From assembly GCF_900240265.1 (NCBI RefSeq), contig NZ_LT964739.1:509287-534691 (forward strand): a DNA stretch of 25,405 nucleotides. Reading direction: 5' to 3'. The position numbers and the translations under genes were made by a program. Positions 14,978 to 22,548 of the stretch are shown in pieces. The notes beneath the pieces were generated by a model. That model searched no databases, was not told the DNA's origin, and saw only the letters and a list, made by a program, of their open reading frames with translations. The stretch comes from Galactobacillus timonensis. GTDB lineage: Bacteria > Bacillota_I > Bacilli_A > Erysipelotrichales > Erysipelotrichaceae. How positions within the stretch are numbered: the stretch's first letter is position 1; the number at the start of each line of letters is the position of its first letter.

Positions 14978-15896
14978 CCTGTTTCTCCTTCCATCGGTCG
15001 ATCTCTTCCAGTGTCTGCCGCAGGTCCTCTTCCGACAGCGGATTGAACCAGTGCACCGGCATCTGATGGCGCAGCCACGTATACTGCTTCTTGGCATAGT
15101 GGCGGCTGTCCATCTGAATCTTCGCCTCCACCTCGTCCAGCGTCATCTGTCCTTCATAATAACCCCGAAACTCCTGATAGCCGATGCCGCGCATCGCCGG
15201 CATCGAAAAGTCGACACCCCCGGCAAGAAGACGGTCCACTTCCTCTTTCAGTCCCGCCTCAAACATCGCATGGACCCGCGCATTGATCCGCGCATACAGA
15301 AGTTCACGCTCCATCGTACAGCCGACAATCATCGCGTCATAGATCATGCGGTGATCCTGTGACGCGACAAGATCGCTCTGTCTCTGCCCCGTGCGCTTCT
15401 GAATCGTCAATGACCTAAGGATCCGCCGCCGGTTATGGGGATGAATGATCTGTGCCTGCACCGGATCACTTTCCCGCAACATCTCATACAGCTCCTCGGT
15501 CGTTTTTTCCTCCAGCTGCGGATCGGCGGGTGGAAGATCATCCGTCCCCTCCGAAGAAAAATCATAGTCATAGAGACAGGCCTTCAGATAGAGGCCGGTT
15601 CCTCCGACAATGATCGGAAGATGCGACCGCGACGAAACGTCATCGATCGCCGCCCGCGCCTGTTTCTGAAAGTCATAGACGCTGTAGGGTTCATCGGGAC
15701 TCAGAAAGGAAAGCAGATGATGCTCCACTCCCTGCATCTCAGCTTTCTGGATCTTTCCTGAACCGATATCGAAGCCGCGATACACCTGAATGCTGTCGCC
15801 GCTGATGATCTCACCGTCAAAGCGCCTGGCGCATTCGATGCCGAAGCCACTTTTGCCCGACGCCGTCGGCCCTGCAATGACCAGCACCTTTTTCAC
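14961..15896 (-). CDS. miaA: tRNA dimethylallyltransferase MiaA
   Basis: This 311-residue enzyme transfers a dimethylallyl group to N6 of A37 in tRNAs that read codons beginning with U. The P-loop-like GPTASGKS is at residues 9-16. The DSIQVYRGFDIGSGKI segment and HHLLSFLSPDEPYSVYDFQ are family signatures, and VGGTGLYLKA and IVGCTMERE are also present. It starts with GTG at 15896, overlapping the mutL stop (GTGA). The mutL-miaA pairing is common in bacteria, which supports both calls. Confidence 0.96.
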   Translation of the reverse strand: MKKVLVIAGPTASGKSGFGIECARRFDGEIISGDSIQVYRGFDIGSGKIQKAEMQGVEHHLLSFLSPDEPYSVYDFQKQARAAIDDVSSRSHLPIIVGGTGLYLKACLYDYDFSSEGTDDLPPADPQLEEKTTEELYEMLRESDPVQAQIIHPHNRRRILRSLTIQKRTGQRQSDLVASQDHRMIYDAMIVGCTMERELLYARINARVHAMFEAGLKEEVDRLLAGGVDFSMPAMRGIGYQEFRGYYEGQMTLDEVEAKIQMDSRHYAKKQYTWLRHQMPVHWFNPLSEEDLRQTLEEIDRWKEKQDEVNA

Positions 15897-17740
15897 GATC
15901 CAAACTCCCGCGCCACATCACGCGCATCGAGAATAACCAGCACCGGTCTGCCCGCCGGATCGTTCCACGGATTGCGGCATTCGTTCAGCCCGCGAAGAAG
16001 CTCCTTCATCTCATCCATTGAAAGCTTCTTCCCGTTGTTCATCGCACCGCCATACGCAAGACGCCGGGCCAGCGAGTCACGCGCATCTGTGACCGAAAGT
16101 TTCTCATCCTGAAACGCATCGATCAGATCCGTACCGATCTGATTGATATTCATATCCTTCATCCATACCGGAACCTGACGGATCCGCAGCGTATCATGCC
16201 CGAACGCCTCAAACACGATGCCCATCGGCGCACTGAAATGATTCAGATCCTCCAGCCGCTGCACCATCGCATCCCCACACTGCACCGTCGCAGGAACCAG
16301 CAGCTCCATCATCGCCCCCGGAAGCGAGAGACGCTGACACGCCTGTTCATACAGAATGCGCGCCTGTGCACGCCGCGGATCAATCAGCGCAATGCCCTTT
16401 TCACAGGTACCGATCAGCCACCTGTCCCGCAGCTGACCAAGCAGCACAATATCGGGAAGAAGACTGCGTTCCTCCTCAGGTTCGGAAGGAGCAGCAGGAG
16501 TCTCTGTGTTCGATCCATCAGGAACAGCCGGATGTTCCATCCCGCTGTAGGTGTTTAAGGGTTGTGGTGCCGGTTCGTGTACAGGGCCAGCTTCCAACGT
16601 CTCCACACTTTTCTCACCCTGAACATCTACGGATGGTTCCTCAGGAACCGTCCGTTCCTGATTCTCCTCCACTGTCGTACCGCTCAGATCCATGGAAGTC
16701 TGTGCATAGTAGGACGGCATCTTTGCCGTACGCTGCGTATGAGCTGCCTTCTCAAGATGATTGTTCTCCAGCGTCGCACGGATGCTGTCCTGCAGCAGAT
16801 ACTCGAGCTGATTCTCCTTTGACAGCCGTACTTCCCACTTGCTTGGATGAACGTTCACATCAACCAGATGCGGATCCATCTCCACATCCAGCACCGCCAT
16901 CGGGTATCGATCCGCAGGGAGATACCCGCCATAGCCTTCCTGGACGGCGGAGTAAAGACGGAACGTATGGACCATGCGGCCGTTCAGGAATATCTGCATG
17001 AAATTCCGGGACGCTCTTGTAACAGTCGGCTTAATGATATAGCCGCTGATGGTGTAGTCATAATCCGAAGCCTTGAGCTCCAGTGAATTTTCCGCCGGCT
17101 CTCTGCCCCAGCACTGAAACAGTACTTCCTGCAGATTGCCATCGCCGCTTGTACGGAACGTCTCACGTCCATCGCTCTGCATCACAAAGGAAATATCCGG
17201 ATGTCCCATCGCAAAGCGCATGACAAGATCCTGAATCAATGATGTTTCGTAGGCCGCGCTGCGCAGATGCTTGAGACGCGCAGGCGTCCGGTAGAACAGA
17301 CCTTCGACGCTGATCTCGGTCCCCTGATCGCAGGGGTACGGCTCCGCCTTGACCAGCTTTCCATATTCAATGACTGTCCTGGTACAGTCATTGCCATCGC
17401 TCGTGACAAGTGTCACCCTGGAAACCGAAGCGATCGAAGGCAGCGCCTCCCCGCGGAAGCCCATCGTATGAATGTTCCAGAGATCATTCTGCGAATGGAT
17501 CTTGCTCGTAGCGTGGCGGCCGAAGCACGCCGTCGCATCCGAGGCATCCATTCCGCATCCGTTATCGCGGACCGTCAGCTTCTCGCAGCCGCCCTTGACA
17601 GCCGAAATGACAATCTGCGTACTGCCCGCATCGATCGCATTTTCAATGAGTTCCTTGGCAACGCCGCGCGGCCGCTCCACGACCTCGCCCGCAGCGATCA
17701 TATTTGCCGTCTGTGCATCAAGCTGATGAATCCGTCCCAT
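15893..17740 (-). CDS. mutL: DNA mismatch repair protein MutL with degenerate endonuclease motifs
   Basis: This 615-residue GHKL ATPase couples mismatch recognition by MutS to repair. The N-terminal ATPase is intact: ELIENAIDAG with E33, DNGCGM (59-64) and GFRGEAL (94-100). A Pro/Glu-rich linker (about 340-425) leads to the dimerisation domain. In most Firmicutes that domain carries the metal-binding endonuclease motifs DQHAxxE, ACK/ACR and CPHGRP. Here they read DPRRAQA (454-460), AYGG (562-565) and DPAGRP (594-599), so the His, Glu and Cys ligands are missing. The start is ATG at 17740, where family homology begins (MGRIHQLD). An upstream ATG at 17818 would add a 26-residue unrelated extension inside the divergent gene. 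Confidence 0.93.
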   Translation of the reverse strand: MGRIHQLDAQTANMIAAGEVVERPRGVAKELIENAIDAGSTQIVISAVKGGCEKLTVRDNGCGMDASDATACFGRHATSKIHSQNDLWNIHTMGFRGEALPSIASVSRVTLVTSDGNDCTRTVIEYGKLVKAEPYPCDQGTEISVEGLFYRTPARLKHLRSAAYETSLIQDLVMRFAMGHPDISFVMQSDGRETFRTSGDGNLQEVLFQCWGREPAENSLELKASDYDYTISGYIIKPTVTRASRNFMQIFLNGRMVHTFRLYSAVQEGYGGYLPADRYPMAVLDVEMDPHLVDVNVHPSKWEVRLSKENQLEYLLQDSIRATLENNHLEKAAHTQRTAKMPSYYAQTSMDLSGTTVEENQERTVPEEPSVDVQGEKSVETLEAGPVHEPAPQPLNTYSGMEHPAVPDGSNTETPAAPSEPEEERSLLPDIVLLGQLRDRWLIGTCEKGIALIDPRRAQARILYEQACQRLSLPGAMMELLVPATVQCGDAMVQRLEDLNHFSAPMGIVFEAFGHDTLRIRQVPVWMKDMNINQIGTDLIDAFQDEKLSVTDARDSLARRLAYGGAMNNGKKLSMDEMKELLRGLNECRNPWNDPAGRPVLVILDARDVAREFGS

Positions 17741-17745
17741 ACCCG

Positions 17746-17774
17746 CGATTATACACCGGCCCGCTCTGCTAAAA
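17746..17774. promoter_or_regulatory. overlapping divergent -10 elements, mutL and YigZ-family gene
   Basis: On the minus strand TATAAT (17751-17746 region) lies only about seven bases before the mutL ATG at 17740. On the plus strand TAAAAT (17770-17775 region) lies about seven bases before the ATG at 17782. Neither start has a visible AGGAGG-type site, so both mRNAs may be leaderless. -35 matches are poor for both. Confidence 0.4.
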
Positions 17775-17781
17775 TGACGGT

Positions 17782-18381
17782 ATGCGTCTGAAAGAAGAAT
17801 ATCGAACCGAAACCTCAATTGAAAAATCGCGTTTCATCGCCTGCCTTTCGCCCTGCAAAGACGAAGAGGAAGCGCGCCAGTATATCGCATCCATCCGCAG
17901 AGAATTTCCCGACGCCACCCATGTATGTTCCGCCTACCGCATCGGCCCCCTGGCCCACTCCAGCGACAATGGCGAACCGGCCGGAACCGCGGGACGTCCC
18001 ATGCTCGAACGCCTCATCCACGCCGATCTCGATCAGGTATGCGCCTGCGTCGTACGGTACTTCGGCGGAATCAAGCTCGGTACCGGCGGACTGGTACGCG
18101 CCTATGGCGGCATCGTTCAAAAAGCCATTGGCGAAGCACCCATGGCCAGCGAACAAACCGTCGCCCTCTACACCGTTTCCTATCCCTATGAACTTTCCGG
18201 CAGCTTCGCCGCCTGGCTGCGTACAAACAGCGAGATTCTCGATACCGATTACAGCGACACGGTCAATGTCCTTGTGTCCGTTACCGATCCCGCCTTTGTA
18301 AATAACGCCCAGGCCGCCTCCAAAGGAAAAGCGCAGGTAACTTTCCTGCGCAATGAAACACGTCTCATCTCCATCCATTAA
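17782..18381 (+). CDS. YigZ / IMPACT family protein (UPF0029)
   Basis: This 199-residue cytosolic protein has the UPF0029 N-terminal domain, with SRFIA near residue 15, the signature SSDNGEPAGTAGRPML (about 55-70) and VVRYFGGIKLGTGGLVRAY (about 88-106). It also has a smaller C-terminal domain of the elongation-factor-G domain V type (DUF1949). Its precise role is not settled; relatives include YigZ/YvyE and the eukaryotic translation regulator IMPACT. It is the only complete plus-strand gene in the interior, divergent from mutL and tail-to-tail with the lysozyme gene, with three bases between the stop codons. Confidence 0.92.
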   Translation: MRLKEEYRTETSIEKSRFIACLSPCKDEEEARQYIASIRREFPDATHVCSAYRIGPLAHSSDNGEPAGTAGRPMLERLIHADLDQVCACVVRYFGGIKLGTGGLVRAYGGIVQKAIGEAPMASEQTVALYTVSYPYELSGSFAAWLRTNSEILDTDYSDTVNVLVSVTDPAFVNNAQAASKGKAQVTFLRNETRLISIH

Positions 18382-18384
18382 TTT

Positions 18385-19230
18385 TTACTTACGGACAAAC
18401 ATCACATCGAGATCCACCAGCGTCGAGATTCCATCAATCGTACCGGTGTGAGAATACTGCCAGCAGGAATAGGCATACGCAAACCGCGGAAACTCCACAT
18501 CATACGCAGCCAGCCAGAAATCCGCCTCATCCTGCAGAACAGCCATCGAAATATCCTGCTGAAGCCAGCTCTGCGAACCGTAGATTGTCACCTGGCAGCC
18601 ATGCCGGCGCATCGCCTGCACAAACGCCGCCGCCAGCATCGTCTTCTGCCCACGGCTCAGCGTATTGATCCGATCACTTTCATCCGCCTGTTCCATGTCA
18701 AATACAACCGGGTACGAAAGATCATAGTCCTTGATCAGATCGTACAGATACTCCGCCTCCGCAATGACTTCCGGCACCGTAATGCCATGCGAAACCCAAT
18801 AAACCCCAACCGGAATCCCGGCATCCACCGCCCCGGCCATATTCTTCGCAAAATAATCATCCGTATGCAGAAGACCTTCCGAATACCCACGGTACCCGGC
18901 ACGAATATAGGCAAACTGCACACCGGCCGCCGCCACCTTCTGCCAGTCCACATCCTTCTGCACATAGGAAACATCAATGCCCTTCAAAGACGTATAGGCA
19001 TCATCCTCATACGACCAGAGAACATCGCTCTTGTCAAAGCCGCTTTGATCATAGCTGTTCTTATAGACGGGGTCCGGCGTCGTGGCAGCGGTCTCTTCTG
19101 TACCGGTATCCGTACGCCGCGAATTCACCGCCTCCCCGATCACGACTAACGCAAGCACCACGAAAAACAGCACCTGCAAAAGATTCATCCATTTGATATG
19201 ACGCCGCCGGCGCCTTCTTCGTTTTGCCAT
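18385..19230 (-). CDS. GH25 lysozyme (N-acetylmuramidase), membrane-anchored
   Basis: This 281-residue protein is a glycoside hydrolase family 25 muramidase that should cut the MurNAc-GlcNAc bond of peptidoglycan. A run of seven arginines (4-10) precedes one membrane helix (about 17-33), so it is an N-terminally anchored or secreted enzyme facing outward. The catalytic domain starts at GIDVS (84-88, D86) and has the DxE pair in VVFDME (D178, E180), plus the final DLDVMF segment. The ATG shares one base with the stop of the sigma-factor gene (TGATG), so translation is coupled; TTG at 19233 is a less likely start. The tight link to a sigma factor suggests the two act in one programme. Confidence 0.9.
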   Translation of the reverse strand: MAKRRRRRRRHIKWMNLLQVLFFVVLALVVIGEAVNSRRTDTGTEETAATTPDPVYKNSYDQSGFDKSDVLWSYEDDAYTSLKGIDVSYVQKDVDWQKVAAAGVQFAYIRAGYRGYSEGLLHTDDYFAKNMAGAVDAGIPVGVYWVSHGITVPEVIAEAEYLYDLIKDYDLSYPVVFDMEQADESDRINTLSRGQKTMLAAAFVQAMRRHGCQVTIYGSQSWLQQDISMAVLQDEADFWLAAYDVEFPRFAYAYSCWQYSHTGTIDGISTLVDLDVMFVRK

Positions 19231-19844
19231 CAAGAGGGATTATAGCTGAGATCCTTCATCACCGCCTTACGAATCAGACGCCGCGCCTTCTGCACACAAT
19301 AGTCGTACCTCTTCTTTTCCATGCCGAGCTTCTCTGCTCCCTGCGCATAGGTCAGATCATCCTGCATGCAGAAAAAGACATCGCGCTCCTGTGTGCTCAG
19401 ACCGGAAATTTCATCCATCGCCTTTCGCAGCGCATCATCAAAGCGAACCCGAAAGTGCGGCTCACTAAGACGGTCTGTCTGCGGCAGATAATCGTAATAG
19501 CTCTCCTCCTCATTGACATACCATGCATCAATCGAACAGGTCAGCTTCTCATTGCGGATGTCAGCCGTCTCGCGGCGGAAGAATCTGAGCATCGAATTGC
19601 GCGTCACAACATGCATATAGCCCGCATAGCTGCCCCGCAGCTCCGAATACAGATCCACCGTCTGCACCTGCAGAATCATCGCCTCCTGCAGAAGATCGTC
19701 AAAGCTCGAATAAAACCGGCGGAAAATTCCCAGCAGCTGCCGAAGCGTCATCTTCAAGTGCGGACGCGACTGCTCCACCAGAATGTTCAGCGCCTCCTCA
19801 TCCCTCATCCGGATCATGTACAGCAGCTCATACGCATTTCCCAT
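19230..19844 (-). CDS. sigma-70 family factor in the sigH position
   Basis: This protein of about 204 residues has a sigma region 2 (ELLYMIRMRDEEALNILVEQ, then SSFDDLLQEAMILQVQTVDLY and the DNA-melting part ending SMLRFFRRE) and a region 4 helix-turn-helix (LSTQERDVFFCMQDDLTYAQ followed by GAEKLGMEKKRYDYCVQKAR). It directly follows cysS-mrnC-rlmB; in Bacillus the same block is followed by yacP and sigH, so it is probably a divergent SigH/ComX-type factor. The start is uncertain: ATG at 19844 fits the domain boundary and lies past a terminator, while ATG at 19892 or TTG at 19895 inside rlmB are in frame but run through the terminator. No ribosome site is convincing. Confidence 0.75.
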   Translation of the reverse strand: MGNAYELLYMIRMRDEEALNILVEQSRPHLKMTLRQLLGIFRRFYSSFDDLLQEAMILQVQTVDLYSELRGSYAGYMHVVTRNSMLRFFRRETADIRNEKLTCSIDAWYVNEEESYYDYLPQTDRLSEPHFRVRFDDALRKAMDEISGLSTQERDVFFCMQDDLTYAQGAEKLGMEKKRYDYCVQKARRLIRKAVMKDLSYNPS

Positions 19845-19849
19845 CTCCA

Positions 19850-19881
19850 CAAAAAAATCCCCCTCATCACTTGAGAGGGAA
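19850..19881 (-). terminator. rho-independent terminator between rlmB and the sigma gene
   Basis: On the minus strand TTCCCTC (from about 19881) pairs with GAGGGGG (to about 19859), five strong pairs plus two wobbles, followed by ATTTTTTT (19858-19851). The rlmB stop codon (19869-19867) sits in the loop. It should reduce read-through into the sigma and lysozyme genes. Confidence 0.8.
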
Positions 19882-20586
19882 GCGGGCCGCATCAATCCCG
19901 TACATCAGGATTCCCGCACTCACCGACGCATTCAAGGACGAAATCCTTCCCCGCATCGGCAGCGACACCACATAGTCACATTGCTCACGGACCAGACGCG
20001 AAATCCCTTTGCCTTCGTTTCCGATGACGAGCACCGTATCAAAGTCATAGGACAGCGAACGATAATCCTGACCGTCCATGTCCGCCCCAACGATCCAGTA
20101 ACCCTTCTTCTTCAGATCCTGCAGCGTCCGGGTCAGATTGGTCACAGCCGCACACTTCACCGTATCGATCGCCCCCGCCGATACCTTCGCAACGGTCGGC
20201 GTCAGACCGGCGTTATGCGTCTTCTTGAAGATCACGCCATCCGCCGCAACCGCATCCGCCGTCCTGAGTACCGCTCCCAGATTGTGCGGATCCTCCAGCT
20301 CATCCAGCGCAACCAGGAATCCATACTGCCCGTGTTTCTCAGCGACCAGGTCATCCACCGGCCATGTCCTGTAGGGCTGAATCTCAGCCGCCATCCCCTG
20401 ATGGTGCTCACTGCCCGTCATCCGCGTCAGCCGCTTTCGATCCACGTACTCCAGAGGAACATTTGCCTTCCTCGCAAGTGTCTCAATCTCCGGATCCTGC
20501 ACCGCCAGACAGATGCGCAGCGGCCGATGCCCGTCCTCACTCAGAATCTGACGCAGCACCTGCTTCCCATAAACCCATTGTGTCAT
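19867..20586 (-). CDS. rlmB: 23S rRNA (guanosine-2'-O-)-methyltransferase RlmB (SpoU family)
   Basis: This 239-residue SPOUT methyltransferase should 2'-O-methylate G2251-type guanosine in the 23S rRNA peptidyl-transferase region. A small N-terminal substrate-binding domain (about 1-75, beginning MTQWVYGKQVLRQIL) is followed by the trefoil-knot domain with the three SpoU motifs: DPHNLGAVLRTADA (about 97-110), VIGNEGKGIS (about 186-195) and LPMRGRISSLNASVSAGILMYG near the end. The ATG overlaps the mrnC stop (ATGA), with AAGGAG upstream. The terminator at 19850-19881 ends the cysS-mrnC-rlmB transcript. Confidence 0.95.
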   Translation of the reverse strand: MTQWVYGKQVLRQILSEDGHRPLRICLAVQDPEIETLARKANVPLEYVDRKRLTRMTGSEHHQGMAAEIQPYRTWPVDDLVAEKHGQYGFLVALDELEDPHNLGAVLRTADAVAADGVIFKKTHNAGLTPTVAKVSAGAIDTVKCAAVTNLTRTLQDLKKKGYWIVGADMDGQDYRSLSYDFDTVLVIGNEGKGISRLVREQCDYVVSLPMRGRISSLNASVSAGILMYGIDAARFPLK

Positions 20587-20975
20587 TTCTTCTCCTTATG
20601 CAGCGCAACCGCCCTGTCCAGAATCTCTGTGATTCTGGCTCCATCGCCATTCAGTTCCAGCATCCCGACAATCGCCTCGAAGCCCGTCGCCTTCCGGTAC
20701 GTCTGCACCGTCGTACTGTGCGGAACACTGCCCGAATGCGCATTGCGGGCCCGATGAAACACGGCCTCTTCCACATCCGTAAACCAGCTTTCCTCATGGA
20801 GCACATCGTACAGCTTTGCCTGTGCAACGGCACTGACATAGGATACTGTTTCATCCATCAGCACCTTGCCGTTAACGACGCCCGAACGCACCAGATACTC
20901 ACGTACCGCCAAAGACCAGACCGCATCCCCGACATAGGCCAGCGTACGGCCATTGAGCTGGCTCAGATCGCTCAT
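20583..20975 (-). CDS. mrnC: Mini-ribonuclease III
   Basis: This 130-residue RNase III-like endonuclease lacks the double-stranded-RNA-binding domain and in Bacillus matures 23S rRNA. The signature LAYVGDAVW (about 11-19) holds the metal-binding Asp. The other half of the active site is in ATGFEAIVGMLEL (about 96-108), and RARNAHSGSVPHS is also conserved. The true start is ATG at 20975, overlapping the cysS stop (ATGA); an open reading frame extends 12 codons further upstream, but that part lies inside cysS. The cysS-mrnC-rlmB order is a standard Firmicute arrangement. Confidence 0.94.
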   Translation of the reverse strand: MSDLSQLNGRTLAYVGDAVWSLAVREYLVRSGVVNGKVLMDETVSYVSAVAQAKLYDVLHEESWFTDVEEAVFHRARNAHSGSVPHSTTVQTYRKATGFEAIVGMLELNGDGARITEILDRAVALHKEKK

Positions 20976-22312
20976 GAAAGCAGACCCTTTTCCGCCAGCG
21001 CCTTTCGGCACTCGTCCGCCGCCGCAAAATCCTTGTTCGCACGGGCCTCGTTCCAGCGGGCATACAGTGCACGGTCCTCGTCGCTGACTTCCGGCTTTTC
21101 CACAACGATTCCCAGAATATTCAACATTTTCTCAATCGCATTGCGTGTCAATGCGGCCTGATTCCAGTCCGGCTCCCTCACCCGTAACATCTGGTTCAGC
21201 TTCTTCGCCTGTTCGAAGATCACCGTATAGGCATTCGGCGTATTGAGATCATCGTCCAGCTGATCCAGGAACGAACGATACGCCGCCTCATCCCAGGCAC
21301 ACCCCAGTGTTACGCCGTTCAATGCGGCCTTGACATCGATGGAGCGCATCGGATTCATCACCTTGTCCAGCTCCTTGCGCGCCGTCTCCACCGTCTCATC
21401 GGAGAAGTTGAGCTCCTTGCGGTAATGGACCGAACTCATCAGCCACCGCGTCAGATTGGTACCGAGCCTGTCAACCACATCCTGTGCCCACAGCGTATTG
21501 CCCAGGGACTTCGACATCTTCTGCCCGTTGATGTTGATCATCGCATTATGAATCCAGTAGTTGGCCAGCGAATTGTGATGCGTGCATTCCTGCTGCGCCG
21601 CCTCGTTCTCATGGTGCGGGAAGCGCAGATCCATACCACCGCCATGGATATCAATGAGCGGTCCCAGATTCTTATTGATCATGACCACGCATTCGGTGTG
21701 CCAGCCCGGGCGTCCCTTGCCCCACGGGCTGTCCCACTGAATGCCCTTAGTTGTTTTCTTCCACAGCGCAAAGTCATACGGATTGCGCTTGCCTTCGTTG
21801 ACGTCAATGCGTGCACCGGCCTCAAGTTCATTGAGACGCTGGTGCGAAATCTCGCCGTACTTGTGATCCGCATCGACAGAGAAGTACACGTCGCCGTTTG
21901 TCGATACATAGGCAGCCCCATCATTGACCAGTTCCTGAATGAAGGCAATGATGTCGTCCATCGTCTCCGTTACCCGCGGCGTAATATCGGGCAGCTCCGT
22001 ATTCAGACTGCGGCGCACCTTCTGATAGGCGTCGATGTAGCGCTGGGCAATGACAGCCTCCGTCGTACCTTCTTCGATCGCCTTATTGATGATCTTGTCA
22101 TCGACATCCGTGAAGTTTGAAACATAGGTGACGGTATAGCCTTCCGCCTCCAGCAGCCGCTTCAGCACATCGAACACGACCATCGGCCGCGCATTGCCGA
22201 TATGGGCATAGTTGTAAACCGTCGGGCCGCAGACATACATATCCACATGTCCCTCGTGAATCGGCTTGAACTCCTCGATCTGCAGCGTCTTCGTATTGTA
22301 AATGCGAATCAT
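20972..22312 (-). CDS. cysS: cysteinyl-tRNA synthetase
   Basis: This 446-residue class I synthetase charges tRNA-Cys. It has the HIGH motif as NYAHIGN (about 35-41), the zinc-binding cysteines and histidines (CGP near 28, WHTECVVM, HHENEAAQ) and the KMSKS loop in GQKMSKSLGN, then the DALR-type helical domain. The start is ATG at 22312 (MIRIYNTKT) with GGGAGG six bases upstream. Upstream in-frame codons belong to the leader and are not translated as part of the enzyme. Expression is controlled by a T-box leader, so it should rise when uncharged tRNA-Cys accumulates, and mrnC and rlmB follow in the same transcript. Confidence 0.97.
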   Translation of the reverse strand: MIRIYNTKTLQIEEFKPIHEGHVDMYVCGPTVYNYAHIGNARPMVVFDVLKRLLEAEGYTVTYVSNFTDVDDKIINKAIEEGTTEAVIAQRYIDAYQKVRRSLNTELPDITPRVTETMDDIIAFIQELVNDGAAYVSTNGDVYFSVDADHKYGEISHQRLNELEAGARIDVNEGKRNPYDFALWKKTTKGIQWDSPWGKGRPGWHTECVVMINKNLGPLIDIHGGGMDLRFPHHENEAAQQECTHHNSLANYWIHNAMININGQKMSKSLGNTLWAQDVVDRLGTNLTRWLMSSVHYRKELNFSDETVETARKELDKVMNPMRSIDVKAALNGVTLGCAWDEAAYRSFLDQLDDDLNTPNAYTVIFEQAKKLNQMLRVREPDWNQAALTRNAIEKMLNILGIVVEKPEVSDEDRALYARWNEARANKDFAAADECRKALAEKGLLS

Positions 22313-22326
22313 ACATTCCTCCCACA

Positions 22327-22533
22327 AAATAAAAAGCGGCGCATCCGAAAAGACGCTGCCGCGCGGTTCCACTTTTCTCTACTTCTCTCAGGCGATAACG
22401 CAGCCGGCGTCTCCGGTTAAGAGCCCCATGGCGGATGCACGCAGCCTCCCGCAGACAGCGCCTTTCACCATTTGCGCCTCGCTGATGTCCGCTTGAATGA
22501 AACTGTTCCTTCCGCTTCTTCAGGTTTGATTCA
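22327..22533 (-). promoter_or_regulatory. T-box riboswitch (tRNA-Cys) leader of cysS
   Basis: The minus-strand leader has the T-box sequence GTGGAACCGCG (22372-22362) next to a terminator with stem GCGGC (22362-22358) and GCCGC (22340-22336), followed by TTTTTATTTT. Pairing of the T-box bases would form the competing antiterminator. Upstream, about 150 bases fold into a Stem I-like region, with GGTGAAAGG as a distal-loop-like segment and TGC at 22453-22451 as a candidate cysteine specifier. The downstream cysS gene supports tRNA-Cys as the ligand. Confidence 0.9.
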
Positions 22534-22539
22534 AGTATA
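22534..22539 (-). promoter_or_regulatory. -10 element of the cysS T-box transcript
   Basis: TATACT on the minus strand lies just upstream of the T-box leader. The matching -35 would fall inside the last codons of the upstream membrane-protein gene (stop 22549) and is a poor match. Confidence 0.5.
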
Positions 22540-22548
22540 GCACGATGC

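Noticed and set aside
14978..15097. 40-residue N-terminal extension of the zinc-ribbon membrane protein
   Set aside because: It is Arg/Cys-rich miaA shadow sequence, and AAGGAG points to 14977.
17741..17818. 26-residue N-terminal extension of MutL
   Set aside because: Family homology starts at the ATG at 17740, and the extension would lie inside the divergent gene and its promoter.
17815..18378. Open frame of 187 codons antisense to the YigZ-family gene
   Set aside because: It is glycine-rich low-complexity sequence with no ribosome site, and the plus-strand frame has clear family motifs.
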